Source: Scleroderma bovista (taxonomy: Eukaryota > Basidiomycota > Agaricomycetes > Boletales > Sclerodermataceae). Taken from it: a stretch of 64,000 nucleotides of DNA. The DNA lies in assembly GCA_037178675.1 (NCBI GenBank), contig JAYMGJ010000267.1, positions 1-64,000 on the forward strand, written 5' to 3'. Position 1 is the first letter of the stretch. Every line of letters begins with the position of its first letter. Below the pieces are notes generated by a model that searched no databases, had not been told where the DNA came from, and worked only from the letters and a program-made list of their open reading frames with translations. The position numbers and the translations under genes were made by a program. This document shows positions 1 through 11,963 of this stretch, piece after piece.

Positions 1-22
1 CCCCCGTTACCATCTTTCGTCC

Positions 23-904
23 ATGGCTCCAACGACCATGCTTGCCCGTCGTGGCTTCTCCTTTAATACAAGCACGGAACTGTATATTGCAGGCTTCGCT
101 CTGGTCGGTGTGCTCGTAAGTGGTCTGTTGCTATGGTTATTGGTCCGTCATTGCAAAAACCGGATGAGCAAAAAACGAAATGAGAAGCGTGGTGCTGCTT
201 TTCTTCACGTCAGAGGAGTTATGAAGGAAGGAGAGAAGTCAAGTACATTGAATCAGCCCAGGTCAGTACCCAGAAAAACCTGGTCGTATTGACTCTTACA
301 ATACCTGAATACCGCTAGCCTACCCAACGCTTTTAGCAGGGAAAATATGACCGCCTCTGTCATTCTCCCAGATAGGGTCCTCATCCGACAGATCCCTCCC
401 TCAGATTCGTTTGCACAGTCGTATCCTGGCCCAGATTGTACCCCCCACCCTCAATCTCCCATATCCCCTTTGAACCCTGCCAACTTTAGATTTAGCCGGG
501 CATCCGTTTGCTCCACTCAATCCCAACTTCCGCCCCCTCTCGGTCCGTATTCCCGCCCTTCGTCCTTCAGCATCAGCAGCAGCGGTACAAATCCCCTGCA
601 TTCACGGCCCGTCCGTCAGCTCTTTGAGTCCGTGTTGCCCGATGAACTTCCCCTCGCTCGGCTCGGCGATTACCTCAGCATATTAGAATCATTCGACGAC
701 GGCTGGTGCCTCGTCGTCAGGGATATCTCGCGCTCTCGCCGGTCTTCTCTAGCTTCCACGATACGTGGTCTTCGTGGGAAGAACAGCAGTGCAAATCTGA
801 ACATCGACGCAAACCAGCTGGAAGTTGGATTGGTGCCGGCATGGGTGTTCGTCAAACCAATGAAAGGTCTCACTGTCGAGCGGCAATGCGCAGCTCGAGT
901 GTGA
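23..904 (+). CDS. Single-pass membrane SH3-domain protein, possibly 5' partial
   Basis: Two exons, 23-261 and 340-904, stay in one frame across a 78-base GT-AG intron (262-339; the AG at 336 would also keep frame). Exon 1 encodes one membrane segment (GFALVGVLVSGLLLWLL, about residues 24-41) followed by a basic stop-transfer stretch (KNRMSKKRNEKR). Exon 2 encodes a Ser/Pro-rich linker and then an SH3-like fold near the C-terminus: LGDYLSILESFDDGW, later GLVPAWVFVKP, i.e. the ALYDY-like, W and P/Y strands in shortened form. This layout suggests a plasma-membrane protein with a cytoplasmic SH3 domain binding proline-rich partners. Codons before the ATG at 23 are open to the window edge, so an extracellular part may lie upstream. 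The SH3 and membrane calls come from the sequence; the role is inferred. Confidence 0.7.
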
Positions 905-1445
905 ATGCGCTCCAGCCTGGCCTGGGCGCCTCGGAACCATCGAGAGACACAATGGTCTCATGGTCAAATTTCGCATAGAGTGCGAACGTTTCAATTTCAT
1001 TGTCAATTTGTATGCTTGTACTTCCGTTCTTGATGCCGTGTTGGCATTTTCCCCAGTTACATGTACTGGGAACTGCGAGTTCTTTCCAGCGACCGGAAGC
1101 GCTGGTTTGTTTTGCACATTCATCGTACATGTTCATTGTTTCTTTCCTTGCCTTGCTGCGCAAGTGGGATGTAACGTCGACTAGGTTCGTCATGTTTTTA
1201 CGGTTTACGAGTCGTGTTTGTTGTTACCTTGATCACCTGTGTAACACCCACGTCGACCTACGATTTGTTCTTTCCTTAAGAGTTCTGTTTCTTGATACCC
1301 CCTTATGTAACATGCCTATTGTTTTGCACCCAAGCTCTGTCGACGAAAAGAAAACGAAATGCATTAAGCATATCGATTTAGCGCAGAGTTATCACGGTGA
1401 GCTATTGATAAAGAAACGTCGATCACTTCAGGTATCCCCAGGACA
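905..1445. other. Gene-free stretch between the SH3 gene and a convergent gene
   Basis: No coding signal that I can support. It lies between two convergent 3' ends, so it probably holds both 3' UTRs. Apparent ORFs on both strands here lack family motifs and overlap one another. Confidence 0.5.
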
Positions 1446-3335
1446 TCACCAGCCCGTGTATGGCCCTATCAGCCGCGCGCACCTCGGTTGAGGTCTTTTC
1501 CAGTCATCCACTTCAGGCACCGGACCACGCGGAACTTCCTTGGCTGGTGGTGGTATTTCATCCAATGGGAAGCCGATTGGCCAAGTGGTGAGGTAGCACA
1601 TTTCCTAGTGAAAAATGCCAGATCAGGGGTACGAGTCTCAGTTAAGTAGTCCGTGAAGGGGGAGGCAACTACGCATACGTACCTCTGGCCCACACGCAGG
1701 TCTGCACTTCACCCACGCACTCCAGTCCAGCCATTGCATCAACCCATCAAGATCATGCTTCCATGTCCTTGTCAGAGCTCTGATAGCCTCGATATCCAAC
1801 TCCGAGTCACGTCCGCCAAGGCGCTCATCGATCCCAGCGACAACACCAGATGCCCACATGCTCGTGACGACGCGGCAGATCTCACGCGTGGTGGCGCGAA
1901 CAGCATTCAACAACAACCTCTCCGAATCTGTCATAACATTGGCATCCAAGCCATGTGTATGGGTCGTAGCGCAGTGCTTAAAGACGGGCCGTACCCAATT
2001 TAGTGCAGCGCCCGCACTTCCCCCAGCAGTTGGATTAGAAGGTGAAGGCAGAGTAACGCTGGACAGCGTGTAGGGTCGCAACATAACCCGCAGTTCCACC
2101 TGTGTTTTATTAGCGTAATCGAGCAGGCTCTCGGGATTGGCGTTGTCAATCGAGTTGACCAGATATTGCACGAGTTCAAGGCGTTCTGAATAACGGTCGG
2201 TGATAACGCGTATCAGGGCCATCCAGTCGATGCCGCTGGAGGTATGACCCACGGGTCGGGCCAAGGTCTCTTCTAGCCGAGCGGTCACCCGTATGACATC
2301 CTCCTGGGATATATTTTGGAGACGATGATCCCATCTTTCCTGTCCGAACCGCGCGGATACCAGGGATGGCGCGAGCTCTGTATCATAGAATGACAGAAGT
2401 CCAGAAAGATCGAGCCGGATTCGAGTTTCCCCCGGCGATCGGTTGTGCTGGGACCCAGTCCTCATAACCTCCAGTACTTGTGCAGGATTCATTAGTTCAC
2501 GATCCTCTGCAAGATCCAGGAATGAAATGACATTGACACCTGATGTGAAGTTGCAGAATGCCACCTCACTTCGACAATATTAATTCAATGGATACAAAAC
2601 TAACGAGTCTAGACTCACAAAGACATTTCCATCCTGCAACATGATCACGGTCATAAGTTAACCCGCCCCCCGCAATGTACAATTACCTACCTCACAAAAC
2701 CATCAACACCGTATTTCTTGCCCCATGCACACAGATCTTGGACCCTTTGTGTATCGTTGTTCACCCAATCCCGTCGTGTTTCGCCCCACGCGACAAGATC
2801 CTGAGTATCCAACGACCCCAATGTCATCTTTGCAGCGCTGGATCCGTCAAAATAAAGGACCTTCAAAGGTCGTGTCGTGATTAGCGTAAGGTGCCAGCAC
2901 CTATCTCCCACTCCGAATCCCATTCTGCAAAATGGCATGGAGTGTTCTGGGTCTAATGCTACCCACTCAAGACCAGGGGGTATTTCCTTTCTTCCCGTCC
3001 CATGGTATAAGAGTGTCCCTGGTGGGATCGTGCCCGGTACGATGTTGTGACCTGTACATATATGAAGCATGTAAGTCGAAGCAGTGGAGTCAAGTCTCAC
3101 CGTTTCGCATCCGTGTATTCGGCCAATGTTGCAATAACGAGTTCACCGTCTCGAACACGAGGTGGCCCGTTGAGTTCACATTTGGTGGTTCGTCCAGGTG
3201 CCAGTTGGCAAGGGGATCCTCGCTATGATGGGTTGGACCAATCTGTGCGGCCAGCGGCACTTGAGTAGCATGGCTTGGTCGCTGAAAAGCGCAAAGGGTC
3301 GCGACCGTGCACCACATTGCCGCCCATCGCAACAT
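1446..3335 (-). CDS. Secreted-type protein with YHGT and LYFDG core (copy A)
   Basis: Five exons read from high to low coordinate: 3335-3101, 3051-2691, 2633-2619, 2568-1683 and 1604-1446. They sum to 1656 bases (551 residues) with no internal stop. The start was chosen for the signal peptide MLRWAAMWCTVATLCAF. The mature protein has LLYHGT, WVALDPEHS, WHLTLITTRPLKVLYFDG, SSAAK, LDTQDLVAWG and GVDGFVR. A 15-base microexon plus its neighbours then gives RMEMSFEVAFCNF. I recognise this as a fungal family of unknown function: ascomycete relatives share the IDGMSAGK / LDTQDL / DGFIRMEAGFE core. YHGT followed by ALDPEH resembles the start of an ADP-ribosyltransferase-type fold, but that is only a guess. 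The last exon is Pro-rich and ends in DDWKRPQPRC, also present in copy B at 9993-11963. Confidence 0.75.
2619..2633 (-). other. 15-base microexon of copy A
   Basis: The bases complementary to 2619-2633 sit between an AG acceptor (TTGCAG) and a GTGAGT donor. Including them gives R-M-E-M-S-F in frame and joins DGFVR to EVAFCNF. Copy B has the equivalent 15 bases at 11211-11225 (R-M-E-M-A-F). Distant family members have the same residues uninterrupted, which supports the microexon. Confidence 0.75.
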
Positions 3336-3882
3336 GGTGGACAAGTGGGATTGAACTGCGGAAGGAGAACGCACTCACGGCGTGAACTTATACATAGACG
3401 CTATCAGTGCCTTCCACGTCTGCCGCATCAACGTTTTTCCTGCGGTGTTGGTTCTTTGGACCGTGATGGATCCGTGGATCGGCATTCCGATAGTGCGGCA
3501 AAGAGAGAGAGAATTCCAAATTTATATCCCGCTGCAAGCAAACAAAAAGTGCTAAGACGCGGTGCCACAGGGCCGTAGGAGAGTAACGTATTTGGGGGAA
3601 ATAGTACTATATAGCGAGTATTTGTAGGTCAACTATGTGTGACAATCTTATAAAGTAACCACAGAGGAGACATGTTGCATGCAATAAACAGAGTGGTCCG
3701 ATGGTGATGATGATGATAAAGGATATGACCTGGGGGAAGAAGGGAGTCAGTATGATGTCACTGTTGTGCTGGAGGTACTTCGGGTGAGTGGGGGTCATGC
3801 GAGGTACCCAAATGGGCATGTTGTACTTGGTCTGGTGGAGATGGCAATCAAGTTGACCTGGGTAAAGGGGGTCAGAATAATG

Positions 3883-4617
3883 TCATGGATGCGCTGGGGG
3901 TACTTCGGGTAGGGTGGGGGTCCGATGTTTTTTGAATGCATTGGTGGCACAGAGGAATTTTACCAACGCCTCTATGCCTTCTTTGGTGCCGAGGATGTCT
4001 GATGTTATGAGGTCTTCAGAGGCGGATTTGAGAACCTGGTGTTGGTCTTCATACGTGGGGCAGGTGGCTATGATGTGGTCACGTGATTGAAGTAGTTCAC
4101 CGCACGGGCAGGAGCGGTCTTCCGTGGGGACATGCTTGTTGTAGTACTCACCCATAAAGGCGTGGCCTGTGTGGCACTGGATGAGTTGGCCATAGATGTT
4201 GCGGGGAGTATGGGTGAAGTACTCATGGGGTTTTAAGGCCGGGGTGAATCTATTTGCTTGTAGGAAAGTACTTGGGCGTTGGAGTTGCTTGTGTCACTCT
4301 TCGGTCCAGTTTGAGATGAGGTGTTGTCAGGACTGGGATTTTTCATGGGAGAGGGAGATGGGTGGGTTGTCTATTGCGATCTCAGTCGCTGTCTTCGCTA
4401 GGGCGTCTGCCCGTTTGTTGCCAACAATGTTTTTGTGGCCAGGTGTCCATGCGATCTCAACGTGATGCTGGTTTGATGATTCGAGGAACGAGGTGATGAG
4501 GGAGCGGGTGTAGATTGGTATGTTGGGATGAGCCCGGTACAACGTCAAATGCCATCTGGACAGCAGCCTGGTTGTCAGTGAATATGTGGATGTGTGTGAT
4601 GTTGTTTCCTGTCGCAT
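3883..4617 (-). pseudogene. LINE ORF2 part 3: RNase H end and C-terminal zinc motif
   Basis: 4617-4327 (minus) carries AWTPGHKNIVGNKRADALAK, the last RNase H block with its catalytic His/Asp region, in a different frame from the main RT ORF. 4155-3883 (minus) carries CPCGELLQSRDHIIATC, the Cys-Cys-His-Cys motif usual at the end of fungal LINE polyproteins, and ends at 3883. At least two frame changes separate these pieces. Confidence 0.7.
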
Positions 4618-7108
4618 AGTCTGTGGCAGCCTTCAGCGCTGCATTGATGGTGGTAGCTTCTGCATCGTAAATTTCCATGTACGGGCCCAAAGGTTTGGAC
4701 CCATGGAAGACCTCATGGGGGCCGTGGTACCCTGCCCAACCAGCTCCTGCACTCTGCTGGCCTATTTCATCCTTGTGCAGTGATCCATCGGAGTAAGCTA
4801 GTATGTGGGATGGGTCTGATTGGAAGGTACAGATGTGTTTGATGTGGGCCGCAGCAGCTTTTTCTTTGTCATTGTCAACATTTGTGCTCCTGATTAAGAG
4901 GCAGGGTGAGAAGGTCGCTGTGGTCTGGGCCCACGGGGAGATGGCGAATATGTCTATGTGGGGGATACAGGGTGAGGAGTGTAGTGCGAGCTTAGTTAGA
5001 CATGTTGTTTTGGGGGGTTTTCTGCTCCTTGGGTGGAATTTGTCTGGTGGGAGTGGGGGTGCAGGGTAGGCGCAGTCGTATCTGCGCCATTCCTGTGGGA
5101 TTCTGAGGTGGATGGGGCTGGTACAAGCTAGTTTGTGGAGTCTTGACGCGGTGTTACTACTAAGACGTTCAAGGACCAGGGGGATTGGTGGGATGGCGCT
5201 GTCTATTTCTAGAGCATGGATCGGAGTGGTGCGGAAAGCTGCACAAATGTGACGGAGGCAGGTGTTTTGTACCTGGGTAAGTTTGTTCGCATGCTTCTTC
5301 TTGCCATCCCACCAGACTGGACTGGCGTACGTCATGACGCTACGAACACATGCGCCGTAGATGGTACGGAGGAGGCATTGGTGTAGACCACGGACTGTGT
5401 TTCCAAGCATGGTCAGTCCCTTGGCGATGTTTTCTGCTTTGTTGGTGGCCGTTTTTACATGCTCGTTGAAGAGCAGTTTTGAGTCGAATGTGATGCCAAG
5501 CCACTTCATAGTGCCACGGTGGGTTATGATGATGTCTCCGTCTGGGCCGGGAAGGGTGATGTCAGGGAACATGATGTTGTGTTTTCTCGTGAAGTGTGTG
5601 AGTTCGCACTTGACAAAGTCGACTGAGAGTCCGAGGATGTGTAGAATGCGTAGCACGACAATGAAGTCAGCAAGTTGGGCGATCACGTTCTGTTGTAAAC
5701 TGGTTGATGAGGTGTATAGGTTGACATCGTCGATGTAACCAGTGAGTGTGGTGGGGGTGAGTTTGGTGGCGGGTGGTGCCTGGTGGACGTATCTTGTAGC
5801 TAGTCTCAACTGGAACTCCTCGTTGACTGGGGACACATATAGGATGAACAGTGTGGGGGATATGGGCGAGCCTTGTGGAATGCCATTTTCCACTGGTTTG
5901 GAGTCTGATATACGGCCATCCAGGCAGATCGCCACTTCCCTGTTGGACAAGAACGACGCGACCCACTTGACCATGGGAAGTGGGATCCTCTTTTTGCGCA
6001 TGATGGACGATAGTTTGTCATGGTTAACGTAGTCAAAGAAACCTTTGATGTCTATGGTCAGGCTGGTGGTGACGAGACCATGGTTGTGGGCCGCCTCTAT
6101 GTCATGAGTGAACATGAGTGCAGCATCAACTGTCGAGCTGCCCGGGTGTCCACCAAACTGCGTGGCAGGGACTAAGTTGTGTTCGTGTATCATGTGGGAA
6201 AGGCGACGGGCGATGACTGATTCTAGGACTTTGCCTAGGCATTCCTCTAGCTGTATGAGATGGTATGCACATGGGTTAGAATAGTTGGGTTTCTTTGGTT
6301 TGCGTAGTGCCACTGCCACTGTTTTTCTCCATATCTGGGGGTGGTACCCGACATTAGCACAGCGGCTGATCAAGAGATAGATGGGGATGGGGTTAGCTGC
6401 CCATGCCCACCGAAGAATCATGTTGTTGATCTGACTGGGGCCTGGGGCTTTGTGCTGGTTTGGGGAGAATATCGCTCTACGGACTTCTGCATACGATATA
6501 GGTTCCCAGGCGATGTCGTCGGGGTGGTCATGTTTGAAGTCGGTGGGTTCAGCATGGATAGGTGGGGGGGGGGGGGGTTGAAACAGTACGTTGCGGAGGG
6601 CGTTGCACTTGTCTTCATGTGTAACTGCCGCAGGTAGGCCTGGGCCGGGGTTGATGGGTGGGGAAGGGTACTGGCAGATGCCTTTGGGCCATTTGGTGAA
6701 CGCCCACACGTCATCTGGTGCCGCCTTTTCCAGCTCGTCATTGATCCAATTCCTTTTGGCTGCCTTCGTCAGCCGTTTCAATCTATTCTTAGTCCTCTGG
6801 ATCAGTCCCTGGGTCTCTGCGTGCTCTTCGTCGGCTATTCCTAGAAAGATTTGTGCGGACCTTCTCAGGTCGTGCAGGAACTCATATGCCTGAGTCAGCT
6901 CGGGCGTCCACCATGGGCGTGCCCGGATGCTGTCTTTGCGTTTGGGGATGTGCGCCTCCATGGCGGCTTGTAAGGCATTGTGCAGCTCCAGCGCTGCGAT
7001 GTCGAGGGTCTGCATAGGCGGTCTTTCGTCTTGTAGTCCTCCAAAGGCCCACTCACGGTCTTCGACTTCTGACTGGTACGACAGGCTTCCACTTCTTTGG
7101 TGTGTCAT
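4457..7108 (-). pseudogene. LINE ORF2 part 2: reverse transcriptase and RNase H
   Basis: The frame is 883 codons. After a linker (WWTPELTQAYEFLHDLRR) comes a palm domain with KAPGPSQINN, TIDIKGFFDYVNHDKL (first catalytic Asp), NGIPQGSPISPTLF and GYIDDVNLY (catalytic YIDD, about residue 458). RNase H begins with LAYSDGSLH (about residue 771), then AGAGWAGYHGP, YDAEATTINAALKA and IFTDNQAAVQ. The frame then ends out of register; the remaining RNase H motif WTPGHKNIVGNKRADALA is in another frame. A run of 14 G (C on the coding strand) lies at about 6563-6577, in a proline linker before the RT domain. Confidence 0.8.
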
Positions 7109-7667
7109 CCTCCAGGTTCCTCCACCGGAACCTTTGAGCTGTGATGTTGTCCAGTGCTACTGCACTGTGATCTATTACCCACGTCAGAGGGTAGTGGTCA
7201 GAGCCATGTGCCAGTTCAGGTGCGACCCTCCACTCAAAGGTGGAGTTGGTTGTGAGTGCGATCTCATTGGCAAACGTGAGGTCCAGGACCGACGTGGCCC
7301 TGCCGCAATGTGAGAGGAACGTAGGTGTTCCCTTGTTGTTGCACATGGTCATGTGGTTGTCTACTAGCCACTCTACGAACGCTTCAGCCCTGGGGTCAGG
7401 GCATGGTTCATCTATGGCCCAGAGGGAGTGGTGCATGTTGAAGTCGCCGGAGATAATCACTGGGAGGTTTCCTGGGAGAACAATGTTATGGAGGCGGTCT
7501 ACAGACCAGCTGTTGCGGTCATCTCCAGCCCGTTGATTGTACACATTCACCACAAGTGTCAGGGGGTTTGGGGGCTGGTCAACCTGTAGCACCTGTATGT
7601 CAGCGTCAGACACTAGATCAGAGCGAAGCGTGACGTGGAAATCATTTCTACGCCTATAATAGGCCAT
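7053..7667 (-). pseudogene. LINE ORF2 part 1: AP-type endonuclease
   Basis: This is an endonuclease/exonuclease/phosphatase domain missing its N-terminal strand. Visible motifs are VVNVYNQRAG, then ISGDFNMHHSLW (the catalytic GDFN block), LDLTFAN and the terminal HGSDHYPL (SDH block). The conserved blocks are intact, but the part encoding the first catalytic Asn and Glu should lie at 7670-7790, where no continuous frame remains. The enzyme would nick target DNA to prime reverse transcription. It overlaps the start of the reverse transcriptase frame by about 55 bases in another frame, which marks a frameshift. Confidence 0.75.
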
Positions 7668-7896
7668 TGTCCGTGGAGTGAGATCTTCTGGGATGGGCTG
7701 GAGTGGTAAGACAGGGTTCCAGCCACTTAGAGTGCAACTGGGCCGCGTTGTCCATTACCTATAAAACCAAACCAAGGTTCAGTTAAAAGAATTATGTCAA
7801 ATGATTTTACCGTTGCATTTAGGATGGCGTGGCAAACTGAGTTGCTCCGGTTCGTGTTGAGTTGTAGGATGTTGATGGGCTTGGTCTGTTGTCTCC

Positions 7897-9456
7897 TCAT
7901 AGGGGTATGGTATGGGAGGTAGTGTGGGTGTTGTTGGCGGTGGGGGTACTGTGATGTGGGCGGCCACCTTTGGAGGGGGTGCGGGTGGTGCCGACATGGG
8001 CAGTTCTAGTGGGGCATTTCATGTTGTCAGCGGGGTGTGGGCCAGCGCAGTTGGCGCACTTGTTTGGTAGGTGGTTGCAGTTCTTTCTGTTGTCCTCAGA
8101 TGGGGGACACTCGAGGCAGGCGTGGTTTTCTTCTGAGTGATTGCCAGTGCAGGTTCTGCATTTCGGGTCTTTGTTGCATTTGATATGGCCATACGCCCAG
8201 CAAATTGAGCATTGTTTTACTGGTTTAGCATCTTGGTAGCAGGAGAAGGACGCTAGTCTTCCGTACATCACTACTCTCCATACATGACATAGGAGAAAGT
8301 CAACATCTTCCTGTGACAAAGTCGTTAGTACTATTGATGAGTGAGATTTCTCACATAATTGCTCTGGGCAGGTCAGCCATCTTGCTTCCAATATGGATAT
8401 TGTAGCCAGGGATGGGTTGTTTGCTTGTAGTTCCTCAAGTATCTCATCTGATTGATGCCCCTGAAAGTGACTCAGTTCAATGTCCTCATCAATATCAGAT
8501 TTACCTGTGTCCACTCCATTAAGTATCACTCTATGCCACTTCTTGTCTGGGGTGGCAGTACAAGCAATATCGTTTTTGCCTGTGATGGCAGCCGCGATGA
8601 CCTTCCCAAAAGGTTCCAGATCCGTAGCAGTGAGGCTGGGGTGGGATATTATGATGCAGTTGCCTTTATCATTCCATTTGACCGCGATGATACTGGCTTT
8701 GGTGCCATGTTGCGCTAGTGCCGCATTGGCTGCCTCCACCGCCTTCATGCCCGTTAAACGGTCGTGGTCTAGTATTGTGGGGGGAATCTGTATCACGAGG
8801 CAGGCTGGGTGGTGCCGTTGCCAAGGATTGTTGAGTTGCGGTGGGGGTTGTGTTGGTTTTGGGGTCTTTGGGTTAGGGCGGAAGGTAGGGCCTGTGGCAA
8901 AGACTTCTTTGGGTCTGGTCGGGCTCTGGGAGGAGGTTGGGGTGGGGGCAGCATGTTTAAGGTCCTCTACGTCTTTAGCCAGCTTTCTGATTGCAGATAG
9001 AATGTCACCAGAGGGTCCCTGATCATCTGGTGATTTCTCCTTTGTGCATTTGCGGTATATTTCTTGTACCATGCTAAGCGTACGCTCTGGGATTATGGCG
9101 TGGATGGACAGCTTGCTTAGGGTATTGGTGGCGCTCAGAAGAGTCTTGTGTAGTGACGCTAGGAGTTCAGCCTGTGAAGGCGGTTCACCGCTGTTTGACG
9201 TTTGAGGTAGGAGAGCAGCATCCTCATCCCAGTTGAGGTTGGGTGCACTAGCTACGGTCTGCTCTTCCATTTCCTGGTCTACGTCCGAGGACCTGTCAGG
9301 GTTAGATGGTTGGGATGCTGTTACTGGTGTGGTAGGGCAACCGCCAGTGGGGCTAGAGGGGGTCGGGTCTTTGCTATGTGGGGGGGAAGAAGGACCCTCA
9401 ATGCGAGCGTGTTTACTGCGTTCGTGGTGACTCGCAAGACTATTATTGCACTCCAT
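7897..9456 (-). pseudogene. LINE ORF1, gag-like with zinc knuckles
   Basis: The frame is open from about 9624; the first ATG is at 9456 (MECNNSLASHH). The N-terminal half is Ser/Pro/Thr-rich and low complexity. A central folded part includes AANAALAQHG and IIAVKWNDKGNCIIIS. The C-terminus has a cluster of CCHC-type knuckles (CSICWAYGHIKCNKDPKC, CRTCTGNHSEENHAC, CANCAGPHPADNMKC). Such knuckle proteins bind the element RNA in a ribonucleoprotein. The reading continues in another frame at 7797-7997 (Pro-rich), so a frameshift near 7.95 kb probably broke the original end. Confidence 0.75.
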
Positions 9457-9992
9457 CCTTACTGCCAATCTTCTAGACTTTCCTGTGGGAAAAATCTTCC
9501 AGATGATGGTGGTAAAAGGGCAAGGTGCTTCGGATGGGCAAGAGCTTGGGTGAATCTCTTGCCGTCTATCTTGACATTGTAGAAGAAGTTTGTCGTACGA
9601 GAAGTCGTGCCACGCAACGAGCAAATGAGGGAGTCGCAGGATCGGAGAGCCACACTATGTCGGACGGCAGCTAAAATATTGACACTGGCAAACAGCGAAA
9701 TCGAGAGGATGAGGACGAGCAAGAATCTGAAGAGTTGATGGTGACGAAGAGCGATTACATAATCAGCTGATGGAAACAAGTATACGAAATTGAGATTCGG
9801 ATCATAACATTCTGACATATGCGGACCACCAAAATGGGCATACTCTGGACCTGATTGAATGCCTGAGTTGTGCACGGGTAGGAAGGTTATGGGGATGAGT
9901 ACCTCTAACAATCTGACCATGCAGTGGGTTCCGCTCCCGTGGATTATAGATTACGAAATGAAGGGCAATCGGATACAACAAGTACTGGCACG

Positions 9993-11963
9993 TCACATGC
10001 CTAAGTATGGCTCTATCCGACCCACACACCTCGGTTGGGGTCTTTCCCAGTCATCTGCTGGCTCCATGTCATATGGCGGGCCATGCGGAGGCTGCCTTCC
10101 TGGTGGCAGGGGCAAACTAGGTGGTATATGGTCACCAGGTGGACCCGGTCTCGGGAAACCAAGTGGCCAAGTAGTGAGGTAGCACATTTCCTAGTAACCA
10201 ATACCAAACCAGTGATTCGTATGTTCAGTCGACGGCTCCTGAGGGGAAACAACTATGCATACATACCTCTGGCCCACATGCAGGCCTGCACTTCACCCAT
10301 GTGTTCCAGTCTAGCCATTGCATCAGTCCATCCAGATCATGTTTCCACTTCTTCGTCAGCTCTGAGCTCTGGTTGCCTCGATGTCTAGCTCCAAGTCGCC
10401 TCCGCCGAGGTACTCTTCTACCCCAGCGAGAACACCAGCCGACCACATGCTCGTCACGACGCGGCAGATTTCGCGTGTCGTTTCACGGACAGCATTCAAC
10501 AACAAACTCTCCGAATCTGTCATGACATTGGCCTGTAACCCATGTATATGGGTGGTCGCACAGAGCCTAAAGACGGGCCTTGCCCAATTCAGCGCCGCAG
10601 TCCCAGTTCCCTCTCCGGTCGACTTAGAGAGCGAAGGCAGGGCGACGCTAGATAGGATATATGGACGCAACATAATCCGCAGCTGCGTCTGAGTCTTATT
10701 GGCGTAGTCGATCAGGCTCTTGTGGTCGGCGTTGTCAGTCGAGTTGATCAGATATTGCGTGAATTCGAGACGTTCCGAGTAGCGGTCAACGATGACGCGT
10801 ATCAAGGCCATCCAGTCGATATCGCTGGAAGTATGACGAACGGGTCGGGTCAAGGTCTCTCTTAGTCGAGTTGTCACGCGTATGATATCCTCCTTGGATA
10901 TATTTTGTAGACGGTGATCCCATCGTTCCTGTCTGAACCGCGCAGATACGAGGGATGGCACAAGGTCTGTATCATAGAACGACACAAGACTAGAAAGATC
11001 GAGCCGGATTCGAGTTTCTCCCGGATATTGATTGTGCCAAGACCCAGCATTCATGATCTCAAACATGCACGGATTTTGAGACATGGTATCATGACGGGGC
11101 TCTGCGATGTTCAGGAACGAGACGACACTGACCCCTGACGTGAAGCTGCAGAGCATGACCTCACTTGGATAACATTAATATGGATACAAAGGCAATCGCT
11201 TTACACTCACAAAGCCATTTCCATCCTGCAACATGAACAAGGTCACAAAATACCTGTCCAATGCAAAAACTACCTACCTTACAAAACCGTCGATGCCGTA
11301 TTCCTTCCCCCAAGCACACAGGTCCTTGATTCTCTGTAGTTCGTTGAATGCCCATTCCGGTCGTATCTTGCCCCAGACAACAAGATCCTGGGCGTCCATT
11401 GTCCCCCATGATATCTTTGCAGCGCTGGATCCGTCAAAATAAAGGACCTTCAAAGGCTGTGTCGTAATTAGCGTGAGGTGCCAACACCCATCCTCTCCTT
11501 TTGCATTTCTGCAAAAATGGATAGAGTGTTCTGGGTCCATTGCTGTCCACCCAGGAACAGCGGGTAGCTCCTGATTCCACGTTCCATGGTATAAGAGTGT
11601 TCCCGACGGGACTATTCCCGGAACGATGTTATGACCTGTGCATACATGAAGTAATGTGAGCAGAAGTAGCAGAAATTCGGGACGAAAACACGTCAAGTCT
11701 GGTTGGTAGCAAAACGACTCACCGGTTCGCATGCGCGTATTCGGCCAATGTTGCAATAATGAGTTAACCGTCTCGAATACAAGGTGACCCGTTGAGTTCA
11801 CATTCGGAGGTTCATCCAGTTGCCATTTGCTGAGGTTGTTGAGGCCATTATGATCGATTGGACCGGTTTGTGCTGCCAACGGTAGTACTTGCGTGGTTTG
11901 CCATGTTCGCTGAAGAGCATAAAGGCTCACGACGACACACCACATGGCCACAAGTCGCAACAT
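9993..11963 (-). pseudogene. Secreted-type YHGT/LYFDG protein (copy B), frameshifted
   Basis: Paralog of the 1446-3335 gene with the same exon plan: signal peptide (MLRLVAMWCVVVSLYAL), LLYHGT, WTAMDPEHS, PLKVLYFDGSSAAK, microexon at 11211-11225, a long third exon beginning EVMLCSFTSG, and a Pro-rich last exon ending DDWERPQPRC. Relative to copy A, the third exon carries a perfect 7-base tandem repeat (CAGAGCT twice on the coding strand, near 10,360), a net gain of 5 bases. This shifts the frame and stops it at 10356. Homology resumes in the shifted frame (KWKHDLDGLMQWLDW), so the last exons are preserved but not read. Either the copy recently became a pseudogene or it makes a protein about 95 residues shorter. 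Confidence 0.7.

Larger units (their letters stand above)
3600..9640 (-). mobile_element. Decayed non-LTR retrotransposon (LINE, Tad1-like)
   Basis: On the minus strand the order is ORF1 with zinc knuckles, endonuclease, reverse transcriptase, RNase H and a C-terminal CCHC-like motif, which is the fungal Tad1-type LINE layout. Reading frames are broken at about 7.9 kb, 7.1 kb, 4.55 kb and 4.3 kb, so the copy is dead. The 3' end is uncertain. The stretch 3750-3910 carries two copies of a GG(A/G)GGTACTTCGGGT-containing motif about 120 bases apart, probably 3' UTR. No poly-A tail or target duplication could be identified. The insertion separates the two paralogous genes on either side, so it could postdate their duplication. 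Confidence 0.8.

Noticed and set aside
749..1193. Minus-strand ORFs overlapping the SH3 gene and its 3' flank
   Set aside because: They are in antisense frames of the SH3 exon and show no family features.
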